A stretch of 64,000 bases of DNA, taken from Trogon surrucura. Lineage: Eukaryota > Chordata > Aves > Trogoniformes > Trogonidae. Every line of letters starts with the position of its first letter. Position 1 is the first letter of the stretch. The position numbers and the translations under genes are program-made. Shown in pieces: positions 45,401 through 53,390 of this stretch. Below the pieces are notes generated by a model, which searched no databases, was not told where the DNA came from, and saw only the letters and a list, made by a program, of their open reading frames with translations. The stretch spans positions 13,120,238-13,184,237 of the forward strand of contig CM036619.1 of NCBI GenBank assembly GCA_020746105.1. Reading direction: 5' to 3'.

Positions 45401-48400
45401 GGAGAAGGTGCTAAAGTCACTGACACTGTCTCTGGTTTTGTGACATAACAGGTTTCTGTGATGCTTGCTTCCTCATGCCAGAGGCATTACAATTTTTAAT
45501 TTGCTTCCAAATGTGAGATAAATCCAGGGGTCATTCACGCAATGTAGTTATGAAGTTCAAGTACAGTGATGGGTTTACGTTGTAAGACACTGGCCTTGAT
45601 GGAATATGTAAGCAACGATCATTATTTCCTTGCTTTTCCTGTGAAAAGTAAATGAAAGAACTTGAGTGTCCCAGTTAAAACGTGTGACATGCTGTGAAGT
45701 TTCCTGGTCTCACTGGCAAGACTGGGAATTTTGCCGTTGACTTCACCCATATGCTTTGTGCAGTACTCTGTGAACACAGTGGTGGAAGGCAAAACCGCGA
45801 CATTTGTTTTAAACAAGGTTAACTCAGTCAAAAAGCACATGGGGTGTAAGTCTTTACAGACAAATTTTTCTCCAGCAAATATTCCCCTAAAATTGTCTCT
45901 CTAACTCTGCCCGATGTGTGTTTAGCTTTCGAAGTTTATGGCTTTGTAAAAGATTTGAAGAAAGGCTCGTCTCCTAATGCTTTTCTGTTGTTCACCTGTA
46001 TTAGTTCACATAATAAGACAGTAAGGAACTCCACCTAGTAACCTTGCTTTGCAGTAATACTTCCCATCTAAAATGAGAATTTTCTGGTCATAAAATCTTG
46101 AAGCTGCTCAATTTGTGAATGAAATTCTGTAGCTGGCTTGTTAAATCTAATAGCAAATTGACCTCATTAACTTGCAACTCTTTCTCTGGACAGATGTAAG
46201 GAAACAGACAATGGTACTTGAGCTCCTTTGATTGTTTTCCTTGTAAGTCAAGTAAGATGATGATGCTGGATTTTGAAGGCAGAACTGTTTTCATCATGTT
46301 TTGGATGCTTTTTCTGATATCTCATTGTAGACAAGTCAAAAAGAAAACGCAGAAAGAACAAAGGGTCTTCGAGTATCGCAGCAAAGAGGAGGAATTTTCA
46401 GTTCAACAAAGAGAATAAAGTTCCAGAAGACCAAGATGAAGTAGAGAGTGATGAAGAGTCTCCAGAAAACCATGGCTCTAACATGGATCACAGTGAAGTT
46501 GAGTCCGCACAGGATTTTTCTGTGGAAGAAAATGAAAATGTACTTCAGGAGCGTCAGAAAAATGCAAACGAAAATAAATCTGGGGCAGAAAATGGAAGAG
46601 AGAGAGTTCTCCTTGTGGCTAAATCTGCTTCTGACAAGAAGAGTGCCACGCTTCCTGGACATTCAACCCCGAGAAAGGAGAGTGAAATGCCAGTTTGCCA
46701 AATAGCAGAAAGTTCTGAAGATGGAGATTCAAATGGTAAGCGGAAGGTCAGACAGGTCATGTAGCTCCTTTTTTTTTTCCTGAAGATTATACTATTTATT
46801 AGGTTTTAGCCTTCTTTAATTCCATTCTGTTATTTCTGTTGTATCTCTCTGAAATCAGCACACAGTGTTTCTTGGATAATGACGCTGCCTCTCTAGTTGT
46901 GCTAGCCAAACTTGTGTTTTTCTGCAGCTGCTGTTTTTTTGATTCTGAAGTTTGTTTTTCAAATGGCATCTAATTGAAAAACAATCGTTGACTTTCTTCT
47001 ATTTTGTGAGTATCTTCCCAGTAATGAGTAACGTAAATTAAAAAACTGTACTTCAAGCAGTGTGGACCCAGAGTCACATGTGGAATAGAAGACTTAAGTC
47101 CTAATCTTTGCAATGTAAGACGTGTTTTCTAACCCAAATTACTTTGGAGTTTTACTGTGCAGTGCTGTAATGGCAAGGTGATTGTTTTTTTCCTGGTTTT
47201 ACCCTGCCTTTTTCTCTACTGCTTTTTTTTTGTGTCAGAGTTTCTAATTTTTATGGAGCAGTGACTTTTGCCAGAAAATGAGTAGAAGTCAAGCATTTCT
47301 GGCAACAGTTCTGTCTCTGTTGTTGCAGAGAGAGCACAGAATACTTCACTGATACCAGATAAACAGAAATCCTGACTTAACAAATTTGTGTAATTCCAGA
47401 TTCATGGGTACACTGTACGACCCGTGCGAGGAGTTCTCAGGTAGACCAACAGCTGACGTGTGTCGAGAAAGCAGTGGAAATGCTCACACAGCCAGTGGTT
47501 GTGAATTACTACGAGCTCAAAGTAAGTCTAATTTCCATTCTGTTAATACTGAAGTAGGATGTTTTCTTGTTACATATACAGCTGTAAATTAAGTCAGTTG
47601 TTACCCAATGCCAGTTAAAACAATATATGGGAAGGATATATAGCTTGTGAAATGCTTCGGCCTGTAATGGACTATGACTGTTTTGTTTCCACATCTGATG
47701 GTGTGGAATTTTAGGGTTCTCTTCCTAATTTTTTATTTAAAAAGGCTTGTTGAATTTTAAAATAACCAACTGACAGCCTGCTAGTACTGCTGGTTATTAA
47801 TGTCTTACCAGCTTTTATGGTGGATTTAGGGGTTTTGGTTTATTTTTTGCATGTTTTCATTTCTAAGGAACCTGAATCCTCAGAATTCCTAGCAATGATG
47901 ACTTTGAACCTGAGGTTAGCAGGCTGACATAAAGCCTCATCATGGATAAACTGTGAATATCTACTTTTCTGAAATTCTTTCAGAATCCAGTGTTAGAATT
48001 CCGCATTCATACAGTTACGATGGATTTTCCAGTCCCTCACAGGAGAGAAGTTGCTATCCTGGGCTACAGTTAGGGAAATGGACCTAGCTTCAGGAGTTAA
48101 AAGAGGTTCCTTTGCGTGAGTTGGAGAGGGTAGAACAAGAGCCTGGTCTTACGGGCTGTTGTGGTGAGGAAAATTAGGAAAATTGGTAGGTCGGAGTCCT
48201 GGAAAGTGGCCAGTGCAGAGGAGCGCTGCAGTTTACCTGCCATGCTGAGAAAGAGGGTATTAAATGGATGTTTCCCCTCTGTGGGGAGAATGTTACCAGA
48301 CAGGAATCCCCTTTGGTGAAGGAGTTTATCAACACAATTTCTGTCACATTTTTAAGCTATGACTTAATTTGTAGAGGTGAAAACTGACTTTTGAAAGCTA

Positions 48401-51399
48401 AGGAAGCAGATTTCAGGGGGTTTTGTTGTTCATGTCTGCCTATGTGTGTACAAAACCCACGTGGGTTTTTCATAGAGTGCTAACAGCGTATGGTCTGAAG
48501 TTACCGCCCACTGGAGAAACAGTACGGGAGAGTCCTTATATATGTTTCAGCTATGAGGAGAGCTACAGTGTCTTTTAGAAAACTTTTTTCAATGACATTG
48601 TGCTGTTGGAACTAGCTGCTTGTAGTAGCATCTCTTTGGAACTCATCTGCAGTGAACAAGCTAGGTGAACCTCCAAAACATAGCTGTTTGTTTTCTTTGG
48701 GGTTTTTTTTTGTTTTTTTATTTGCTTGGTAATAGCCTAGAACTTTATGAACATACAGAAGAGCATGCAGTGATCTATGTGGCAGCAATTAGAAATAATG
48801 TCACACAGGATTTTGACCATACATCTCTGTCACATCCTGCGTTTTCTGTTTTCAGCAGCCGAAAGCAAGCTGCGCAGGTTTTGTGAGCCTCATCTGCATG
48901 TTGTTTAGAATGCAGTTGAGGTGAATACTCCAGTTTTGTGCTAGCTGGTCTGAGGGATTTTGATGGCAGGCAGTTGTGAGGCAGTAATATTTTCATTTGA
49001 TATGGCTGCTCTCTTAAGCTACAATCTTCACAGCCTCACACAACACACTGATAGTGAACGGTACCAGCAGTGGAAGAAGGTGCTGCCACTACCTTGTTAC
49101 TGTTCCTTTCCCAAAGATTACCACATTCACATCTTTAAAGGATTGTGTGAGGGAATGGTAATCTGCTGCAGGCAGAGTCACTCTGCTAATTTATCCACTC
49201 TTTGGTTTAAAGGTAGGAGCCAACTGGTCTAACTTGGCTTCCTGACCTGCTTCAGACACCTGAGCAGTGTGTTCTGCCAGCAGAGCTGTGGGCACAACAC
49301 ATGTTCAGCTAATGGGTAAAGGTGAGCACCCAAGGATGCTTCTGTTTCCAGCTGGCACAGCTGTATCTAGAAGACCTTGTAGCCTGGCTTTCAAAAATGT
49401 TTTATGGTGCCCTGCACTGCAGCAACAGTTTCTCTAATGAAATGCAACAGTGGCTTTGCTGTGGCAGCAACTCTAGGACAAAGTGGATTGCGTCATTCCC
49501 TACCGTTCTGGAAGCAGTTGATGTGCAATTACAATTGTTGAAGTGATAGATTGATTAGTAATAATGTATTGTCTGAAATGTAAGCCTTCCTTTTCTCTGA
49601 AGTATGAAAAATTAACTTCTTTTCTCCAGTTAAATCTTGTGAGATATTTAATCTGTTCTCTGAAGTGTCACTTATATTTTATTTAACAGTATAAGAAAGT
49701 AGGATGTCACTTGTGTTATATTGTTATTGTTAGCTTCTGAAAACATAAAGAGCCTATGGAAAGGCTCTCGTGCTATTCTAAACTTTTCATTTTTCCCTTT
49801 TCGTTTCTTCAGCAAGTGTTGCGTTATGTCACTACGATAACTAGGAACTTCAATATATTTCAATTGGAAAAACTGTACGCTGCTCTTAGTCAGTGCATTT
49901 ACCGACACCGGGAAGATTACGACAAAACTGAATTAGTGAAGGTAAATTTTTTTTGTCTTATAGCATGTTCTGTCAGTGTTACACATACGTACGTGTGCAC
50001 TGTGGACATCACGCTTATTTCGCATTACTCTTAATGGCTTAGTTGCCTGTGTTACAAGATTTTCTCATTGAAGTCTGGAAGATATTTATCCATATTGCAA
50101 AACCATTGTTGCATTTGGCATAATTGTTGGCAGTTTCAGCAGGAAAAGGCTTAAACTTGAAGACAATGGGTCCACCCACACAGCCCTCAGTTAACCTCAG
50201 TCTGTCAGTAGTCCTTCTCCAGAATCTTTTCAGGAGTCGGGGGCTATGACGGGAGGGTGCTTTTCTCAGCTTATCGCTTCCTCTTTCTTCCCTTACAGGC
50301 AGTCAGATGTGAAAACACTTCATGTAGTAGTCATTCCATTCTCAAAAAGAAATTAGGTGTGAAACGTAACAAGAGTTTGAGGCTTTACTTTCACCGCAAC
50401 CTGTTTCCAACTAGCATGGCTCGAGCATCTTCAAATTCAAGATTTCTACTTACACCGGTTTAATGCTAATGAGTCAAAATCTCTGATCTCTTCCTGTAAG
50501 AGAGGATTTCAGCGTAGTCTGAACTCAGCAGAAATCTTCCAGAGGCACCCATGGTCCCAGCCAGGCATTCCCAGTACTGAGCTGATTTAGATAGGTTGGA
50601 TATTCAGTGTTCAGATTCAAGATCTTGAATCCAGTTGTCTTCAAGATGCTTGTGCCTGAGAACAGATAAAATTCTTTATGCCTCTTAGTCTGCCTTAAAA
50701 AAAAGGAAGCCTCTTTGGCCCTGGTCACCATGATCTCTTCTTCCACATCTGATAAAAGAGTTAGAACGGATGCTCTGTTCTGATTTTGCAACAGTGCGGG
50801 TTATTTGGATTCAGGGAGGCCGTTCCTGAAGAATGTGCCCTTCTCTCATCCAGTATAATTAATGATGTGTTTTAACACGAGAAGGGATTTATATTATCTC
50901 AGGGCTTGTGAGCTTTTACGAACTTGATTTGGTTTCTACTTCAACCTTTAGCTTCAACAAAAAGACATCTGTTCAGAGTGGCTGTGCAAGTCGGTCAGGA
51001 GCAAGCTCTGCTGTATTAAGAGAGAGACTTTAACAAGCAATTATTCAGAGCGCAGCAAATAGAGTTTCCAGCTTTTAGTTGTGGCCTTTCAGAAGCTGTC
51101 TCGTCTTTCTAACTGTTGAAACCACTGCTGATACAGCTCCATAGTCTCTTGGTGCCGTTCCGTGCAGCTTCTCTAACCTCCTTGATTTTGGATGCGTTTG
51201 AAGCTAGTGGATGTAGAAAGACACTGTGCTGATAATAGCAAGTGTATTTGCTCAATATTACTAACAATTTTATGTATGTACAGGTTAGTTATTCTTTTTA
51301 TGAATAAATAAACAGAGTTCTTAAGCTTTTTTTCACGCTGTTTTTTTTTCTTTTTAGGAAATGAAGAAAGAAATTACAACCTTCAGTTACGCTCAGTGA
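15237..51399 (+). CDS. ATAD2: ATAD2 gene: AAA+ ATPase / bromodomain chromatin factor (28 coding exons, complete)
   Basis: The 28 exons listed below sum to 4083 nt, giving 1360 residues and TGA; human ATAD2 has 1390. The N-terminus MVVLRSS and the C-terminal part match ATAD2 rather than its paralogue ATAD2B. Order of parts: Arg/Ser-rich N-terminus; acidic stretch (about 233-270); AAA1 with Walker A GPPGTGKT (437-444), Walker B IIFFDEID (497-504), sensor Asn545 and Arg556/Arg559; degenerate AAA2 (GEPGYGQAS at 767-775; IIYIPHIH at 823-830 lacks the DE pair); bromodomain (about 947-1075) with acetyl-lysine Asn1030 and gatekeeper Ile1040; C-terminal helical region. The family forms hexamers, engages acetylated histone H4 and remodels or evicts histones; ATAD2 acts as a nuclear co-activator with E2F, MYC and steroid receptors. 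It shares a promoter with NTAQ1. Intron 24 is GC-AG. Confidence 0.96.
15645..15850 (+). repeat. CR1 LINE 3' end just downstream of ATAD2 exon 1
   Basis: GGCTGGCACAGGTTGCCCAG, GTCCCTGGAGGTGTTCAGGG and AGATCCCTTCCAACCCAAAC mark a sense CR1 end. It is unusually GC-rich because it sits in the CpG island. Confidence 0.85.
17312..17820 (-). repeat. CR1 LINE 3' fragment (antisense)
   Basis: It starts ATAGAATCATAGAATCATTT with two tail units, then CCAGGTCCACCACTAAACCG, and runs into the complement of the ORF2 C-terminal region. Confidence 0.9.
18181..18359 (+). repeat. CR1 LINE 3' end (sense)
   Basis: AAGTGGCTGAGTCACCATCC and GGTCTTTTCCAACCTAAATG end in GATTCTATAATTCTGTGA. With the antisense copy at 17312-17820 it forms a tail-out inverted pair. 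Confidence 0.85.
18869..19652 (-). mobile_element. Solo LTR of an avian endogenous retrovirus, antisense in ATAD2 intron 1, with 5-bp target-site duplication
   Basis: The element reads TGTTGTGGGTTAGG at its left end and AAAACCAGGACA at its right end; on the minus strand that is TGTCCTGG...CCACAACA, a proper TG...CA LTR of 784 bp. It is flanked by ACTAT on both sides (18864-18868 and 19653-19657). No internal viral sequence is present, so it is a solo LTR left by recombination. The 154-codon frame inside it is not a gene. Confidence 0.85.
20150..20975 (-). mobile_element. GC-rich unassigned element, possibly an LTR (antisense), in ATAD2 intron 1
   Basis: About 0.8 kb is far more GC-rich than the surrounding intron. 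On the minus strand it has an AATAAA (20300-20295) followed by a GC-rich segment of about 150 bases, the layout of an LTR R/U5 region. I could not find convincing ends or a target-site duplication, so it could also be another mobile element or a CpG-rich regulatory patch. Short frames in it are GC-driven. Confidence 0.35.
22522..22664 (+). CDS. ATAD2: ATAD2 exon 2 (residues 77-124)
   Basis: The acceptor is TTTTCCTAG and the donor ACAAG|GTATTG. The exon contains [18 protein letters not shown] and NQRHFTR, which align with human RSLRK...SSFEK...GRHFTR. It is poorly conserved otherwise. Confidence 0.88.
22905..23473 (+). repeat. CR1 LINE 3' end with open ORF2 C-terminal remnant (sense)
   Basis: The copy runs through GAGACCACACCTGGAATACT to CCTGACATTCTATGATTCT. 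Its reading frame at 22851-23438 stays open for 195 codons. It shows CR1 ORF2 C-terminal motifs [27 protein letters not shown] and [20 protein letters not shown]. It lies in ATAD2 intron 2 and is 5'-truncated, with no polymerase core. Confidence 0.9.
23764..23813 (+). CDS. ATAD2: ATAD2 exon 3 (residues 124-141)
   Basis: This 50-bp exon encodes [16 protein letters not shown], matching human QLARQQADKKKEEHRE. The donor is GAAG|GTAAGT. Confidence 0.9.
25108..25261 (+). CDS. ATAD2: ATAD2 exon 4 (residues 141-192)
   Basis: The exon encodes [20 protein letters not shown], then [17 protein letters not shown] and [11 protein letters not shown], all colinear with human ATAD2. The acceptor is ATTTTAG and the donor ACAAA|GTGAGT. 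Confidence 0.95.
25848..26122 (-). repeat. CR1 LINE 3' fragment (antisense)
   Basis: AATCACAGAATCACAGAATG, GAGACTCCACAACGTCCCTG and GTGCCAGTGCTGTCACCCTC identify an antisense CR1 in ATAD2 intron 4. Confidence 0.9.
26629..26722 (+). CDS. ATAD2: ATAD2 exon 5 (residues 192-223)
   Basis: [20 protein letters not shown] is followed by [11 protein letters not shown]. The donor GAA|GTAGAC is weak but is the only one that restores frame with exon 6. Reading through adds about 25 residues before a stop. Confidence 0.88.
27701..27773 (+). CDS. ATAD2: ATAD2 exon 6 (residues 224-247)
   Basis: [20 protein letters not shown] aligns with human NLNMYTRGKQKD and begins the acidic region. The acceptor is TTAATTAG and the donor GAAG|GTGGGC. 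Confidence 0.92.
28480..29290 (-). repeat. Long CR1 LINE fragment lacking its extreme 3' tail (antisense)
   Basis: The antisense CR1 starts within CTAGCACTGCCAGGTCCACC and continues through CCTTTGGCCTTCTTGGCCAC to GATCCCTCTGTGGAGCCCCC, about 0.8 kb. Unlike the other copies, the tail unit and about 60 bases before it are missing. Confidence 0.88.
29741..29848 (+). CDS. ATAD2: ATAD2 exon 7, acidic region (residues 248-283)
   Basis: [20 protein letters not shown] is followed by [15 protein letters not shown]. The human protein has a long poly-Asp run between SSEEG and [10 protein letters not shown]; here only a short acidic block remains. The donor is AAAA|GTAGGT. Confidence 0.94.
30318..30426 (+). 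CDS. ATAD2: ATAD2 exon 8 (residues 284-320)
   Basis: [20 protein letters not shown] aligns with human PRHQRKPNIFYSGPASPARP. The exon is basic and Ser-rich. The donor is ACAG|GTTGGT. Confidence 0.92.
31414..31521 (+). CDS. ATAD2: ATAD2 exon 9 (residues 320-356)
   Basis: [20 protein letters not shown] then [14 protein letters not shown] align with human [19 protein letters not shown]. The Ser runs before acidic residues look like casein-kinase-2 sites. The donor GTTAAT is weak. Confidence 0.93.
32427..32535 (+). CDS. ATAD2: ATAD2 exon 10 (residues 356-392)
   Basis: [20 protein letters not shown] then [16 protein letters not shown] is the conserved linker just before AAA1. The donor is TCG|GTAAGT, phase 0. 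Confidence 0.96.
32759..32874 (+). CDS. ATAD2: ATAD2 exon 11, start of AAA1 (residues 393-431)
   Basis: [20 protein letters not shown] and [18 protein letters not shown] form the N-terminal part of the first AAA module, nearly identical to human. The donor is CCAAG|GTAAAC. Confidence 0.97.
34277..34339. repeat. Two adjacent perfect inverted repeats in ATAD2 intron 11
   Basis: The first is GCGCAG-9 nt-CTGCGC (34277-34297). The second is GTTTGGCTCCA-CTGTGC-TGGAGCCAAAC (34312-34339), 11-bp perfect arms with a 6-nt loop. They are 14 bp apart. Confidence 0.6.
34645..34819 (+). CDS. ATAD2: ATAD2 exon 12, Walker A (residues 431-489)
   Basis: [20 protein letters not shown] contains the P-loop, with Lys443 matching human K473. 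[20 protein letters not shown] is the pore-loop and second-region helix. The donor is CAG|GTAATG. Confidence 0.98.
35472..35560 (+). CDS. ATAD2: ATAD2 exon 13, Walker B (residues 490-519)
   Basis: [20 protein letters not shown] carries the Walker B Asp501 and catalytic Glu502. The exon continues RSSKQDQIH and ends CATAG|GTAGTA. Confidence 0.98.
35900..36059 (+). CDS. ATAD2: ATAD2 exon 14, sensor 1 and Arg fingers (residues 519-572)
   Basis: [20 protein letters not shown] then [20 protein letters not shown] gives sensor Asn545 and the Arg-finger region. The exon ends LPNKE before the weak donor GAG|GTCAGA. If the intron is retained, about 35 unrelated codons follow before a stop. Confidence 0.96.
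37052..37142 (+). CDS. ATAD2: ATAD2 exon 15 (residues 573-603)
   Basis: [20 protein letters not shown] and [10 protein letters not shown] are part of the AAA1 lid. The acceptor is TTTACAG and the donor CTG|GTGAGT. Confidence 0.97.
37548..37862 (+). CDS. ATAD2: ATAD2 exon 16, AAA1 lid and linker (residues 603-708)
   Basis: [20 protein letters not shown] carries the sensor-2 region. Cys624 replaces the human Arg in [29 protein letters not shown] and [11 protein letters not shown] follow, colinear with human. The donor is CAAG|GTATAA. Confidence 0.97.
38174..38258 (-). repeat. CR1 LINE 3'-tail fragment (antisense)
   Basis: CACAGAATCACAGAATATTA then GGGACCTCAAAAGTTCATCT and CTGCCAGAGCAGGATC; only about 85 bp remains. 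Confidence 0.85.
39184..39310 (+). CDS. ATAD2: ATAD2 exon 17 (residues 708-750)
   Basis: This is the divergent linker between the AAA modules: [28 protein letters not shown] and FLNFSR. Only the acidic spacing and the FL-N-R end recall human (FLHLNRN). The donor is GCAG|GTAAAT. Confidence 0.88.
40637..40820 (+). CDS. ATAD2: ATAD2 exon 18, degenerate AAA2 P-loop (residues 750-811)
   Basis: [20 protein letters not shown] then [20 protein letters not shown]. In GEPGYGQAS the P-loop Lys-Thr is Gln773-Ala774, so this module should not hydrolyse ATP, as in human (GFGQGS). SPEETCAQ ends the exon. Confidence 0.96.
41835..42020 (+). CDS. ATAD2: ATAD2 exon 19, AAA2 core (residues 812-873)
   Basis: [20 protein letters not shown] and [20 protein letters not shown] then LLATSD match human. 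The Walker B acidic pair is replaced by Pro827-His828. Confidence 0.96.
42810..42942 (+). CDS. ATAD2: ATAD2 exon 20 (residues 874-918)
   Basis: [38 protein letters not shown] and SKNNA are colinear with human QELFIRDYGEIFNVQLPDKE. The donor is GCAG|GTGAGG. Confidence 0.93.
43090..43286 (+). CDS. ATAD2: ATAD2 exon 21, start of bromodomain (residues 918-983)
   Basis: [20 protein letters not shown] leads into [20 protein letters not shown] and [14 protein letters not shown]. The shelf motif that is RVF in human (1007-1009) reads Arg973-Ala974-Phe975. The donor is GAG|GTAAAT. Confidence 0.96.
44492..44651 (+). CDS. ATAD2: ATAD2 exon 22, bromodomain core (residues 984-1037)
   Basis: [20 protein letters not shown], then [20 protein letters not shown] and [13 protein letters not shown]. 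Asn1030 is the acetyl-lysine-binding Asn (human N1064). The donor is GCAG|GTGAGG. Confidence 0.97.
45011..45133 (+). CDS. ATAD2: ATAD2 exon 23, end of bromodomain (residues 1037-1078)
   Basis: [20 protein letters not shown] then [20 protein letters not shown]. Ile1040 is the gatekeeper position (human I1074). The donor is AGAG|GTATGA. Confidence 0.96.
45220..45372 (+). CDS. ATAD2: ATAD2 exon 24, ends at a GC splice donor (residues 1078-1129)
   Basis: [20 protein letters not shown] is nearly identical to human. The exon ends TCTAAAG|GCAAGT, a non-canonical GC donor otherwise matching the consensus. The nearby GT (in GCAAGTTG) would put exon 25 into a frame that stops early. Confidence 0.92.
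46331..46735 (+). CDS. ATAD2: ATAD2 exon 25, basic then acidic tail segment (residues 1129-1264)
   Basis: This 405-bp exon starts [20 protein letters not shown], a likely nuclear localisation cluster that parallels human KRKIRKK. It continues with low-complexity Glu/Asp/Ser sequence such as [15 protein letters not shown], which diverges from human except for SVEENE. The donor is AATG|GTAAGC. Confidence 0.9.
47400..47521 (+). CDS. ATAD2: ATAD2 exon 26 (residues 1264-1304)
   Basis: [20 protein letters not shown] then [14 protein letters not shown] aligns with human MTRARRSQVEQQQLITVEKA. A +1 frame is also open here, but only this frame fits both splice phases. Confidence 0.92.
49813..49941 (+). 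CDS. ATAD2: ATAD2 exon 27 (residues 1305-1347)
   Basis: [20 protein letters not shown] and [11 protein letters not shown] match human YNIFQLENLYAVISQCIYRH. The acceptor is TTCTTCAG and the donor AAG|GTAAAT. Confidence 0.96.
51358..51399 (+). CDS. ATAD2: ATAD2 exon 28, terminal coding exon (residues 1348-1360 and stop)
   Basis: [13 protein letters not shown] and TGA follow a TTTTTAG acceptor. The segment is comparable in place and length to human KMEQEVENFSCSR. Confidence 0.9.
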   Translation, partial: EMKKEITTFSYAQ

Positions 51400-52630
51400 T
51401 ACTTCACTTCAGCATACTTGACTGAATTCAGGACGTGACTTCTATTCTGTAATGTTTTATTTTCATTGCATGCTGTTATCTGTGCATAATTCAAGAAAGA
51501 GTACTTCTACATATATATTTAATACATACATATCTTTAAATTTAATAAGAAAGCTCAAATTAAGTCCTTTAACTGCTTCTATTTGATGATTTTGTCCTAT
51601 ATATTCTTTTTTATGTGACATACTGCTATGATTGTCTTTGGAACACTGCAGATGTGAACATCTCCAAGATAAATTCAGTACCTCTCTTTAAAAGAAAATT
51701 ACCAAAACCTCAATAAACTTTTACCATTGTTTTCCAGCTTGTGGGAATACATTTTTCTGAAGTAGTCTGTGATGCTGTACAGTCCATTGCATATTACACA
51801 AAGGTTTTAAACCAAAATATCATTTTGGTGTACAAAAAAAAAAAATCCTTTAGAAACCTCTTAATGCAGTTCAGAGGTAACTCTCTTAACTACCTGATAG
51901 CACCTCAAGTGGTATTCATAGCATTAACAACCTAAAGAAAGTTTGTGGGAAAAACACTTTCCACAAACATAAGAACTTGTGCTATGATGTATTTTTGCCT
52001 GTCAGAAAAGCCTAACTTGAAACAAAGCGAGATTGACTACTGTAACTTTCTAAGGTAAAGCTTAGTCTTGCTTGTAATGATGACAGTCTTCTTGATACTG
52101 GAGAATAGCATTTTAATATAAATTGCTAGCTGCAGATCAGCTGGCTTGTAGTTGAATTAAATTGTAAATAGTTTTCTAGTTACCTGGAGAGACTTCTATC
52201 TGTTTATGTAATAAAAGTGAATATATTGTTGCTGATAAATATATTTAAGCAAAAGCAAAGCAATACCCGGTTTTGAAGACATATGCCTCTTCAAACCAGC
52301 AGAGAAAATTTCCCATGTTTATTTTGACAATCATTTTTTCTGAAAATTGATAGAGATGGGGAAAATCTAATTTTCATAAGAAAAGAATTCTATATTGGTT
52401 GCAATAAAATATGTGGCACGATACATTGGTGTTGTGTTATGTCACCTCACGTACGCAGTGCTTAGTGATGCCGAATGCCTAACCGTGCAATCCCTCGGTG
52501 TACGTTTGCCTTCTTACATGTGGTAGTTTTCTTTTTTTATTTGTTTCTAGTGTGTTCGTCTAAACACTTGTGTACTATGCAGAATTTTTTCATCTGTCTG
52601 TACTTTTTGGATTGTTATTAATAAAAAAAG
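51400..52630 (+). other. ATAD2: ATAD2 3' UTR and alternative ends
   Basis: AT-rich sequence follows the stop. The first AATAAA is 318 bp downstream and further ones extend to about 52625. Where the transcript really ends cannot be read from sequence. Confidence 0.6.
51712..51717 (+). terminator. ATAD2: ATAD2 proximal polyadenylation signal
   Basis: AATAAA in CTCAATAAACTT, followed by T-rich and TTGTTTTCC sequence. Further AATAAA hexamers lie at 52210-52215, 52403-52408 and 52620-52625, so alternative 3' ends are likely. Confidence 0.6.
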
Positions 52631-53390
52631 AATCGCTTCTGGGTTTTTTTCATCTGCTCTGTTTTAATGAGCAAATAATTTTGAGCATTAACAACCTTAC
52701 ACTGAAAAACCAGTATGAGTCTCCAGGCTGTAAGAACTGCATGCGAGCAGTTCATCCCACTCTTGGTGTGTTGGTTATACAGGAAAGGCCAGCACAGGAG
52801 GAATTAAAATTATATTGAAAATTTACGTTTCGATGTAAGGTATTCCACTGGAAATGTAACAAAGGAATTGACATAATTTTTTCCTTAACGTGATCTCCAC
52901 CGTGGCGCTGTCCCTGGCTTTTGGGGGGGCTGTGGGGGTTTGCTGAAGCGCGTTCCCCAAGGTGACGGTTTTGAAAAACTGGAGTGATGGGGAAAACGAG
53001 GAACCAGAAACATTTCTGGGATCAAAACTTACTCCTCAAAGCTTTGATCGGGTCACTAGTCCCCAGGACAGAGCACTGTTGGTTTTTTGAGAACTGTAAT
53101 TGGGTAACTCTTGGTCTGTGAGCAGCCGACAGCTAACGGTTAACAGTTCCCACAAGCCCCTTCATTATTTTTCTTTCTCGGGGAAACAAGCGTATTTTAG
53201 GGTCTGAACCAAAATGGCAAACAGTGATGGAAGAAATACTAATGCAGAGCTCAACAGTTTTGAGGAGTATACAGTAGGGGTTAAAACTAAATATTGACTA
53301 AAATATCTAGCTAGGTACTGAAGGAAGAGGTCCCCTCCTTCAAGTTCAGGAACTTAAAAAAAAAAAAAGGTGTGTGTGTGCGGGAAGGAT
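52631..53390. other. Intergenic stretch between ATAD2 and the downstream CpG island
   Basis: I see no exon or repeat in it. A G-run at about 52923-52939 is the only compositional oddity. Confidence 0.5.

Larger units (their letters stand above)
32536..51357 (+). other. ATAD2: ATAD2 introns 10 to 27
   Basis: These introns hold only one clear repeat, a small CR1 at 38174-38258, and the hairpin pair at 34277-34339. The large ones (32875-34644, 36060-37051, 37863-39183, 39311-40636, 40821-41834, 43287-44491, 45373-46330, 47522-49812 and 49942-51357) are AT-rich and otherwise show nothing recognisable. Repeat density is much lower than in intron 1 and in the NTAQ1 introns. Confidence 0.7.

Noticed and set aside
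50257..50463. Possible extra ATAD2 exon after CTTACAG
   Set aside because: It has an acceptor-like start but no donor at a compatible phase and no similarity to ATAD2; exon 27 joins exon 28 in frame without it.
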